Below are positions 1-12,300 of a DNA stretch of 64,000 nt, piece after piece. The DNA is from Argopecten irradians (Eukaryota > Mollusca > Bivalvia > Pectinida > Pectinidae). The DNA lies in assembly GCF_041381155.1 (NCBI RefSeq), contig NC_091139.1, positions 8,370,383-8,434,382 on the forward strand, in the 5' to 3' direction. Each line of letters begins with the position of its first letter. The first letter of the stretch is position 1. A program made the translations under genes and the position numbers. Below the pieces are notes generated by a model. It was not told the origin of the DNA. It ran no database searches and saw only the letters and a list, made by a program, of their open reading frames with translations.

Positions 1-1615
1 CCCTACGAACCTGGGTTGAATCACATGGGTAGGGAGCCGGGTGTAGTTCGTAGTTATTAACAAACTGGGCCCGTCTCGCTCCTGTTACATTATGATCGCA
101 AAAATTTGATCTGCAAAATTTTAAGAAATGGATGAATTTGATTTTTCTTCTTTTTGGTCAAATCCCGAAAATTTTAACCCGCGAAAAATAACCGGCTAAG
201 TGGTACATATGGAGATCAAAACAACAATAGATAATCTAAGATTTTTATGAATACTTTTATTACAAAGTATAAATATGGAATGGATATCACAAAAATGTTA
301 TAATCTATAACATCCACATATTAACAGTGAAAATAGCAAGTGTTGTCAAATAAAAATATAACATCATATATACTGAGTGACATAAGAGATTATATTAGCT
401 ATCATAGAAACTTGGCAGAATTCGAGACAAATTCTCAATTTTCGAAACCATTAAGGGCTGATGTGTACATTACTGTATGAAACATGAAAACAGCAAAAAA
501 TGTGAAGTTTTATTGGTAGTTAAATTCAAATAGAGCAATTGCTTCTTGAGAAATGATTACAATAAAATTTTAATGGCAAGTACATGTGGCCATCGTTATT
601 GATTTGTCACCAAATGATTCTATCTAGATATTCAGTAGAGTATTAAAAGCCTAATTACTGTACATATAGTGATGAAAATTTTTATCCTTAGTCGATCCAC
701 TATACTCCAGATGCCGGTAATGTGGAAAGCTCATAATCTGGACAGAAACATTGATTTGATTTGATTGTTAATTAAGTAGATGGAATGCAGCAGTCCAGAA
801 AATTTACAATCCGGGCAGTCTGGACAGAGGACACAAGTGTTTCCTTAGGATTATCAAAGGTCAGAAAGATCAGCACACAGCTAATAATGGATGCATACAT
901 ACCTTAAAATACTAGCACCAGTAATAAACAATACAACATAATATAAATAGATCCAGTGGATAACCAAATAAATCTATCACTGTATAGTACTATAAATTTG
1001 TGGGGTCAATATTTCACGGTTTCTTATAAAAAGTATTGTCATAGGTTAAATTTTACGGTTCAATAATTCTGATAATTCTTTGAACTAATATTATAAAGTG
1101 TGTCCTTGAACTTCTGAATATTTCCCTGGTGCTTAGAATTTGCGAATTTCAGTGAAAAAGCGTATAAAGTGAAAATAAACCATCCGCAAAATTTACACAC
1201 TATAGAGTAGTCGGGTAAAAGTCAGTTGAGATTGCACATTTGTTCAATTGCTTCACAGTTATTTGTGAATTTAATTTGTTCATCTTTAATAACAGAAGAA
1301 TATAGCACACTGTCTATAGGACAAGCTTACACAACCTTTAGGGAGAAATTGATATGTTATACAGCGATTGTACTTACATTGTTAATACATATGTACTATT
1401 GTACAAAGCAATACACATCATCCTTACAAATATAGGCAACCACATGTCACAATCATATTTGATAATACAGGTAAATACATCTAAGGTTTCATATCAACAA
1501 ATTCACTCCTTACACATGTAAATTTATATTCATTCTCACTTAACTTTAGTGTATTTTGTATATTTCTCAAAGAAAACTCTCACACATAATCATGTCTTTA
1601 TCTTTGCCAATTGAA
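1..1615. other. AT-rich intergenic DNA, no gene seen
   Basis: No coding exon is recognisable; the only open frame is short and unlike any family I know. The first 95 bases end in CTCCTGTTACAT, a tail like the one that follows the tRNA-like units near 14.5 kb, so this may be a SINE fragment. Around 690-860 there is a degenerate relative of the CAGT-ended element at 3798-3944, sharing stretches such as ATAATCTGGACAG and CACAAGTGT. Confidence 0.5.
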
Positions 1616-1619
1616 TTAA

Positions 1620-1981
1620 AGATGCTCCACCGCTCACAAATGGTATTTTTTCACTATCAAAAACAGTAGCAGACGATTTTGTATTTTTCTTCAGTAACAA
1701 AAGTTACCTATTTTACACCATTACCACCGTTGAAAAGTTTGAGCTTCTAATTTTACATCAAGTTAAAAATATGAAGAATAATTAATTGCATCCCGAAAAA
1801 ATTCTGTGGCACTATATCTTATATAGAATGAAGTAATGATTGTGCATGCACCAAAGGCGAAATAAAATATTTGATGTTATTTTTTGTGCTAATTAGACAT
1901 AAATATACACGATTAAACACCAATTACATGTATTGTTCAAATGATGAAAATCATTTATGCTCTGTTGGCGGTGGAGCATCT
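1620..1981. mobile_element. TTAA-flanked MITE, copy 1
   Basis: A 362-bp non-coding element with terminal inverted repeats AGATGCTCCACC and GGTGGAGCATCT. It is bounded on both sides by TTAA (1616-1619 and 1982-1985), the target duplication typical of piggyBac-type and some other DNA transposons. A closely related copy lies at 42022-42377, also with exact TTAA flanks, and the two align over their whole length. No transposase frame is present, so it is non-autonomous. The superfamily assignment is inferred only from the TTAA. Confidence 0.8.
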
Positions 1982-1985
1982 TTAA

Positions 1986-2570
1986 GAATTTTGACCCTAG
2001 TAAAGACATATCAATGTCTATAACAATGGTAGACATTGATCCTGAGCTGACAAAGAGAGATACACTCCTCATACATACAATACAGAGAGGATGACCTTGA
2101 TTGGCTTTAATTATTAAATAATTCAGTAGTTAAAGCAAACTACATACTCTAAACTTCATTTCCAGCAGTACACTCCAACATCACAGTGTTTTGGCAAGTT
2201 GTATATACTTTTAGACAATTTTTGTCTGATATTCACATGATATGGCAAGACATATAGTTCACCAACTTATTTCCACAGTGACATTGAATATTTCATAGTG
2301 ATTTAGTTTCATGATTTGAAATGATATGGTTTACTGTACCTGTGTATGAAACATTTTCATGCCAATTTGATCTAAAAACGAGAAAATCACGTCTCAGCAA
2401 TTTAAAATTTCCGCAATATGGATTTAAGTGTAGATATCGTTCAACTATTTTTCAATAATTCGCAAATCAAATTTTCTTGATTCTAGCAATGTCCCACGAA
2501 ATCGTGAAAATATAATCTCCTCAAAAGTAACTAGCCAAAATGTAGCTTACAGAAATTAGTTATTCAATTT
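1986..2570. other. AT-rich spacer, nothing recognised
   Basis: Intergenic DNA between the TTAA element and the 28-bp array. No splice-bounded frame, RNA gene or clear repeat was seen. Confidence 0.4.
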
Positions 2571-2752
2571 ATCATACAATGATTTTCAGTATTTACATTA
2601 TACAAAGTGATTTTCAGTATTTACATCATACAAAGTGATTTTCAGTATTTACATCATACAAAGTGATTTTCAGTATTTACATCATACAAAGTGATTTTCA
2701 GTATTTACATCATACAAAGTGATTTTAAGTATTTACATCAAACAAAGTGGAA
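2571..2752. repeat. 28-bp tandem repeat, about 6.5 copies
   Basis: Successive units read GTGATTTTCAGTATTTACAT followed by CATACAAA. Inner units are nearly identical; the first and last diverge, as expected at array edges. It lies downstream of the fukutin stop codon on the gene's minus strand. Confidence 0.9.
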
Positions 2753-3381
2753 CTTTATGTACAAATTTCATTAGCTATTCATTTCTGGTTAAACAGTATT
2801 AAAATCATTATCTATTTTATGTACATATGGTACAAAGTTATCATAACTTCCACATTCACGAGCTTCCATACACAAAACCAAACTAGGGATGATATGGCAG
2901 ATTTGTTGTGAATAGCCTTCACAGTATCCAGGATAAGGGAAAATATTATGCAATTTCAAGATTAAAAAGCACAATGACAGGTCAGCATTGAGTCTTGGAT
3001 TCTGCACAGGGCCCACAATCCTATTTAAAAATTGGGCCATATTACAAAATTTGTAAAGTTGGTATGGTGTGTTTATCTAATTGCAAAAATATAAAATCTC
3101 ATCACGAAGTCAAGGTAGGAAGACTAGAATGCTAAGATAAATTGTTTAACCACCTTCAATACTCCAGGGGTTCTGATCACTTACAATCTCTACACCCCTG
3201 AATTATCTTATAGTAAAAATGGAGGAAACAGAACAGAACATGGAGTACTGAGGACGTTGTTTAACCTGTATTGGATATTCTCTATAAGGCAAATAATTTA
3301 TAAAAGATCAGAGATGATTTATCCCCCTATTGTAGCAATCAAACACTCTCTATCAGTCATTCAATACACACACCATTGCAA
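2753..3381 (-). other. fukutin 3' flank / probable 3' UTR
   Basis: About 630 bases follow the fukutin stop in the gene's direction. No other gene is visible. I could not fix a polyadenylation signal with confidence. Confidence 0.4.
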
Positions 3382-6300
3382 TCACTCATATATCTGTATC
3401 ACGTCGTCCCACTGGTCTTTAGGCCAGAAGCCGTTCTGTTTTACGTTAGTAGGACTATCTTTCCAGCTCCATTCCTTCACTGGAGTAGCCCATCCTTTAC
3501 CATAGTTGGCCTCTATGTATGGTAATGTTGGACAAGGAACTCGTACATGAAGGTTCAGTAAGGTCGTCCAACACAGTCGGAACTTTGGAAAGACATACCT
3601 GACAAAGGCAAAATATCTGACATTGTACAAAACAGGAAAATCTACAAAGTTTTATTCTATTTTTATTTCTAATTAGTTTTCTAAATAATCACAAGAGTTT
3701 TACAGCCTGTAAGTTCAAAGTATTTCATTCTATAACTAAAATTAAAATTTTGTAATGTACAAAAGCATTTTGATTTTTAGGTGGACTGAACAGAATACAG
3801 TGGAACCGTTATAATCTGGACGCTGTTAGTCAATAAAACTCACAATCCAGAAGGAAATGTCTGGGAACGGATATGATTATTGACTTAGTTGACAGAATGG
3901 TTTGGCCAAGGAACATAAGTGTCCGGATTATCAGTGGTATACTGCAATTATAATTTTTGGTTTGATTAGTTTAACGTCCTATTAACAGCCAGGGTCATTT
4001 AAGGACGTGCCAGGTTTGTTGGTGGAGGAAAGCCGGAGTACCTGGAGAAAAACCACCGACCAGCGGCCAGTACCTGGCAACTGCTCCACATGGGATTCGA
4101 ACTCGCGACCCAGAGGTGGAAGACATGTGGTCATATGTCGATACATCTTAACCACTCGGCCACCACAGCCCCCTGTACTTATAAAGACATATATCTCAAT
4201 AGAATAAAATGCATCAGGACGAATCAAAGGTTTGAGTTAAATCAGGGAGTTATGTAAACTGTATCTATAACTTTGTTTCAATCAGGGGATAAAACCAAAT
4301 TACCTTTCTTTCCTTACTTCAATCAGAAGATATAACTCTATGATAACTTATTTTGTTTCTTCAATCAGAGGACCTAATAATATGAGAACTTATTTTGTTA
4401 CATCAATCGGGGGACATAATTATATGATAACTTATTTCCTTACTTCAATCAGGGGACATAATTATATGATAACTTATTTCCTTACTTCAATCAGGGGACA
4501 TAACTATATGATAACTTATTTCCTTACTTCAATCAGGGGACATAATTATATGATAATTTATTTCCTTACTTCAATCAGGGACACAACTATATGATAACTT
4601 ATTTCCTTACTTCAAACAGGGGACATAACTATATGATAACTTATTTCATTACTTCAAACAGGGACATAACTATATGATAACTTATTTCATTACTTCAATC
4701 AGGGGACATAAACTATATGATAACTTATTTCATTACTTCAATCAGGGGACATAACTATATGATAACTTATTTCATTACTTCAATCAGGGGACATAACTAT
4801 ATGATAACTTATTTCATTACTTCAATCAGGGACATAACTTATGATAACTTATTTTGTTACTTCAATCAAAGGACATAATTATATGATAACTTATTTTATT
4901 CTTCATATCAAGACAAATTATGAATATTTACTCATCAAGACTAACTTATGATAAACTTATTTTCTTACTTCAATCAAGGGACATAATTATGATAACTTAT
5001 TTCTTACTTCAATCAAAGGACATAATTATATGATAACTTATTTCATTACTTCAGACAGGGGACATAACTCTATATGATAACTTATTTTCATTACTTCAAT
5101 CAAAGGACATAATTATATGATAACTTATTTCATTACTTCTATCAGGGGACATAACTATATGATAACTTATTTCATTACTTCAATCAAAGGACATAATTTA
5201 TATGATAACTTATTTCATTACTTCAAAAAGGGGACATAACTATATGATAACTTATTTCATTACTTCAATCAGGGGACATAACTATATGATAACTTATTTC
5301 ATTACTTCAATCAAAGGACATAACTATATGATAACTTATTTCTTACTTCAACAGGGACATAACTATATGATAACTTATTTCATTACTTCAATCAAAGGAC
5401 ATAATTATATGATAACTTATTTCTTACTTCAATAAGGACATAATTATATGATAACTTATTTCATTACTTCAAACAGGGGACATAACTATATGATAACTTA
5501 TTTATTACTTCAATCAGGGGACTTATGATAACTTATTTCAACTTCAACAGGACATAACTATATGATAACTTATTTCTTACTTCAATCAAAGGACATAACT
5601 ATATGATAACTTATTTCATTACTTCAGGGGACTAACTATATGATAACTTATTTCTTACTTAAGGACATAACTATATGATAACTTATTTCATTACTTCAAT
5701 CAGGGGACATAACTATATGATAACTTATTTCATTACTTTCAGGGACATACTATATATAAATTCATTACTTCAAACAGGGGACATAACTATATGATAACTT
5801 ATTTCATTACTTCAATCAAAGGACATAACTATATGATAACTTATTTCATTACTTCAATCAGGGGACATAACTATATGATAACTTATTTCATTACTTCAAC
5901 AGGGGACTTATTTTACTTCAATCAAGGATATATGATAACTTATTTCATTACTTCTATCAGGGACATAACTACCTATGATAACTTATTTGTTACTTCAATC
6001 AAAGGACATAATTATATGAAACTTATTTCATACTTGATAAATATGATATTATTTCCTTACTTCAATTAAAGGACATAATTATATGATACTTATTTCATTA
6101 CTTCATCAGGGGACATAACTATATGATAACTTATTTCATTACTTCAATCAAAGGACTAAGGATGATAACTTATATGATAAGCATATTATATTTCATTACT
6201 TCAATCAAAGATATAACTATATGATTACTATTTCAATAATCAGGGGACATAACTATATGATAACTTATTTCATTACTTCAACAGGGACATAACTCTATGA

Positions 6301-9300
6301 TAACTTATTTTGTTACTTCAATCAAAGGACATAATTATATGATAACTTATTTCATTACTTCAAACAGGGGACATAACTCTATGATAACTTATTTTGTTAC
6401 TTCAATCAAAGGACATAATTATATGATAACTTATTTCATTACTTCAATCAGGGGACATAACTATATGATAACTTATTTCCTTACTTCAATAAAGGACATA
6501 ATTATATGATAACTTATTTCATTACTTCTATCAGGGACATAATATATGATAACTTATTTCCTTACTTCAATCAAAGGACATAACTATATGAAACTTATTT
6601 CATTACTTCTATCAAGACATAACTATATGATAACTTATTTCATTACTTCAATCAGGGACATAACTATATGATAACTTATTTCATTACTTCTATCAGGAGA
6701 CATAACTATATGATAACTTATTTCATTACTTCTATCAGGAGACATAACTCTATGATAACTTATTTTGTTACTTCAATCAAAGGACATAATATATATATTG
6801 ATTTCATTACTTCTATCAGGAGACATAACTCTATGATAACTATATTTCATTACTTTCAATCTGGGGACATAACTATATGATAACTTATTTCATTACTTAT
6901 CTGGGGACATACTATATGATAACTTATTTCATTACTTCAAACAGGGGACATAACTCTATGATAACTTATTTCATTACTTCAATCAGGGGACATAATTATA
7001 TGATAACTTATTTCATTACTTCAATCAGGGGACATAACTATATGATAACTTATTTCATTACTTCAGACAGGGGACATAACTCTATGATAACTTTTTTCAT
7101 TACTTCAATCAGGGGACATAATTATATGATAACTTATTTCATTACTTCAATCAGGGGACATAACTCTATGATAACTTATTTCCTTACTTCAATTAAAGGA
7201 CATAATTATATGATAACTTATTTCATTACTTCAAACAGGGGACATAATATATGATAACTTATTTCCTTACTTCAATCAAGGGACATAACTATATGATAAC
7301 TTATTTCCTTACTTCAATCAAAGGACATAATTATATGATAACTTATTTCATTACTTCTATCAGGGGACATAACTATATGATAACTTATTTCCTTACTTCA
7401 ATCAAAGGACATAACTATATGATAACTTATTTCCTTACTTCAATCAAAGGACATAATATATGATAACTTATTTCCTTACTTCAATCAGGGGACATAACTA
7501 TATGATAACTTATTTCCTTACTTCAATCAGGGGACATAACTATATGATAACTTATTTCCTTACTTCAATCAAAGGACATAATTATATGATAACTTATTTC
7601 ATTACTTCAATCAGGGGACATAACTATATGATAACTTATTTCCTTACTTCAATCAGGGGACATAATTATATGATAACTTATTTCCTTACTTCAATCAGGG
7701 GACATAATTATATGATAACTTATTTCCTTACTTCAATCAGGGGACATAACTATATGATAACTTATTTCCTTACTTCAATCAGGGGACATAACTATATGAT
7801 AACTTATTTTGTTACATCAATCAAAGGACATAATTATATGATAACTTATTTCATTACTTCAACAGGGGACATAACTATATGATAACTTATTTCCTTACTT
7901 CAATAAAGGACATAATTATATGATAACTTATTTCATTACTTCAATCAGGGGACATAACTATATATGATAACTTATTTCATTACTTCAATCAGGGGACATA
8001 ATTATATGATAACTTATTTCCTTACTTCAATCAAGGGACATAACTATATGATAACTTATTTCCTTACTTCAATCAGGGGACATAATTATATGATAACTTA
8101 TTTCCTTACTTCAATCAAGGGACATAACTATATGATAACTTATTTCCTTACTTCAATCAAGGGGACATAACTATATGATAACTTATTTCCTTACTTCAAT
8201 CAAGGGACATAAACTATATGATAACTTATTTCATTACTTCAATCAGGGGACATAACTATATGATAACTTATTTCCTTACTTCAATCAGGGGACATAACTA
8301 TATGATAACTTATTTCCTTACTTCAATCAGGGGACATAACTATATGATAACTTATTTCCTTACTTCAATCAGGGGACATAACTATATGATAACTTATTTC
8401 CTTACTTCAATCAAGGGACATAACTATATGATAATTTATTTCCTTACTTCAATCAGGGGACATAACTATATGATAACTTATTTCCTTACTTCAATCAGGG
8501 GACATAACTATATGATAACTTATTTCCTTACTTCAATCAGGGGACATAATTATATGATAACTTATTTCCTTACTTCAATCAGGGGACATAACTATATGAT
8601 AACTTATTTCCTTACTTCAATCAAAGGACATAATTATATGATAACTTATTTCCTTACTTCAATCAGGGGACATAACTATATGATAACTTATTTCATTACT
8701 TCAATCAGGGGACATAACTATATGATAACTTATTTCATTACTTCAATCAGGGGACATAACTATATGATAACTTATTTCATTACTTCAATCAGGGGACATA
8801 ACTATATGATAACTTATTTTGTTACATCAATTAAGCGACATAATTATATGATAACTTATTTCATTACTTCAATCAGAAGATATAACTATATGATAACTTA
8901 CTAGGTTATAAGGTAAACTATTATGTTAGAACTCACTTGAGTTTTGCTCCATTTTTCACGTCTGTACCACCATTCCACATGTGGTCTGACTCTTCATAGA
9001 AAAAGAATAGGTCTAACTTTATGTCCCCGGCTTGAAACGACAACTCAAATGTGTCGTTTACCTGAGAGAAAACAAAATCATACCGTTTGATTATATTCAA
9101 GAATATCATTATGCTTGAAGACAAACATGAAAAAAGTTGAATACATTTTCATGACAAGAAAGGCAATTATAACAAAATTATTTGTTATAATATAATGCTG
9201 TGATTTCTTTTTAGAATAATCAGGTAAAAACAAGTGATTTATACATTATATAAGTATTTTGAACACTTATAAAATTGTCAGCATCTTGAGGTCTGGAATC

Positions 9301-12300
9301 AGGTCACAGATCTATCTTAGAGCAACATTGCATGGGTGATAAGTGAAGGACTGGCACAAGAATAAAGCCTACTTACTCTACCAAACAAATGTTTGAGTGG
9401 AAGACCAGCTTTCTCCATCTCTGGGATAAGTTGTGGGTTGTAGTCTTTAATCCACACACCAAAATCCACATCTGGCATGTGTGATGATGTCACACTGTCT
9501 ATACCAACCTAAGTAGCCCCACACCTGGGGTGTGTGATGATGTCACACTGTCTATACCAACCTATAGTAACACACCACACATCACACATCTGACACACCA
9601 CGATCTCTAACTTTATACTATAGCCCCACATCCTGGGTGTGTGTGATGATGTCACACTGTCTATACCAACCTAGAGTAACACACCACGATCTCATCACAC
9701 ATTTTATAACTGTATACTATAGCCCCACATCCTTGGTGTGTGTGATGATGTCACACATTTTATAACTGTATACTATAGCATCACACATTTTATAACTGTA
9801 TACTATAGCCCCACATCCTTGGTGTGTGTGATGATGTCACACATTTTATAACTGTATACTATAGCCCCACATCCTGGGAGTGTGTGATGATGTCACACAT
9901 TTTATAACTGTATACTATAGCCCCACATCCTGGGAGTGTGTGATGATGTCACACTGTCTATACCAACCTATAGTAACACACCACGATCTCATCACACATT
10001 TTATAACTGTATACTATAGCCCCACATCCTTGGTGTGTGTGATGATGTCACACATTTTATAACTGTATAAGATATTCCAACACATTTTGGTACATTAAAA
10101 CAAACAAGTTAACTGCATATACTAATGAATTGCCACACACATACATTAACACCTGCCTCAGTGACCACCTCTGTATAACGACCACAGCTTAATAGACCAA
10201 TTCCTTAGGGTTCCAAATGACGTTTTAAAAAAATTTGACACTTTGTACTTTGAGGTTTAATCTATCCTGATTTTATTGATTTACCAAAATAATTCTAGGA
10301 AGTACAGCAATTACAAATTAATTGTCACAGAGGAATTTCCAGATCTACATTTTAAACAACTGTTGTAAACAATAACATGAGCCAACATATTGATGTTGTT
10401 TTTTGTATTTGGTTGAATATTCTAGTCACAAGTGTACATAATTTTGTATTAGATATTTCTGCATTATAAGCATACAGAGCCTATCCCTGAAGACATACAT
10501 AATTAACGTACCTAAAAGAGTGCCACTACTGATCCAGAAACGTATTCCAAGTTTATCAAAAACCTCTTTTCCTTGAGCGATAAGTTGCCTGGCCTTCCTC
10601 TGAAAGTGTTGGGCTTTGGTCGATACATCAGGAGGATAAGACTTATGGAAGTTGTCTGCCCTTACCTGATCACATTCAATGTATTTAGATTGTGGTACAG
10701 AATTCAGAAACTTATCCACAGGCTTAGGTATGTATAGAGATATACCGTCTATTACTGCAGGCTCCAGGTCAAAACTGTTAATCAAACAAAATACATGTAA
10801 TGAAGATAACTTATTTTAGCAAAACGTAAATAAAATAATGAACTACATATATGTGCTAGTACCTTCAACGGGAGATTTTTGCTTGCATAGAAAGTATAAA
10901 TAAGACAAATAAAGCAAAATATTATCCATTATCCATTTCCAAATTTGACATTATGAGTGTATGATAAATTCTGCAGTGATTTGAATCCACACTGCTATAA
11001 TTATGTAGTGAGCTTAATACTGGAGGACAGGTATTTCAAATGTTTGGAACATCAGCATAAATTCACTAAAACCATCACTAAGATTTAGCTTGGTTATTTT
11101 TTTTCTCTGAGACAAGTCATCAATTTTAAGCTTTAAACTAAGGGGAGATAATCTGCCAGCGACAACTTTGATACTGGTGGCCGGTCTAGTTCTTTACTGT
11201 TATTAAATACACATTATTATGAGATACTTACTTTTTATACGAGCCAGCATCATATCCAAACGCGAGGTCACTAGAAGCCACCTGTATCTTGGAATGCCAC
11301 AGAAATCCAGCGGCACGTTCGTACAGAACCAGTATATGTATGGTAGGCTCCGGATGTGTCATGTCCTGTAGAAACACATGTGATGTGACGTGGAACGAGG
11401 CATCATCAACTTTATCAGGAAACTCGTCAATAGAATCCACTACAGCAAAATTGTAGCTTCTTAGTCGGTGGAAAACAGGTCTCTGAAGAAAACAAAAGTT
11501 ATTAAGATTAATTCAACAGGAGTTTGGTCTCTGAGTTTAGTGTAAATAGATAAATTAAGACCTCACAGACGAAGGGCTTTTCGAACAGCAAACATGAACG
11601 CGGCAATATTGTAGCTTTAAAGACTTTTTGATAGATATTGTTGTCATCTTTAGAACCTGGCTGAAACGTACTTACATATAGTAGGCCAGGTACGTATATT
11701 CATTCTACAAACATGATAGTTCATTCTTGATGAGATATAAATGACTTTTTCTATGACATCACTCTACATACCATGAGGCATCCAGATACGAGAATAAAAG
11801 CCACCAACTGAGAAATATACAGGTGTTGCTCCTATCCCTTTCACTATTTCACAACAATTTACAAATAGTTTTTTAATACTCAATATTTACAAAAACAAAT
11901 TGAATTGTTTTACCAGACTTCTTTTAACGTTTCCCTTTACGCCAAAAGTGACCAGTTTTTTCTGACTCTGACAGAAACTGCCACATGTGTGTCCGTCTGC
12001 CTTGTCCTCCATATACTCCATCAGAATATCTGGATCCATCAGGAACAGTTTGGCATTGTTGTGGTCCCAGACATTCACTAACGCTTTTATCACATCCTGT
12101 AAGTGATCAATGATTTTTTAGGATTAAATATTTACAAAAAATATTAAAATGATTAAAATACGAGAAAAAAAATCCCTTTTTAAATGATACAACCAATAGT
12201 ATATTCTACAGAAATTATGAAAATTCATAGGAACTTGGCACAAATTTCCAACCAACGATCAATATACAACTGTATATATTTTCATACATACCATTTATAT

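Noticed and set aside
3957-4227. Short overlapping frames on both strands as genes
   Set aside because: They coincide with the tRNA-derived SINE and have no independent support.
7460-8904. Long open frames repeating [14 protein letters not shown] as a repetitive protein
   Set aside because: They arise because the 42-bp unit is divisible by three and begins with ATG. The frame breaks wherever units vary, and the array lies within an intron of fukutin on the opposite strand.
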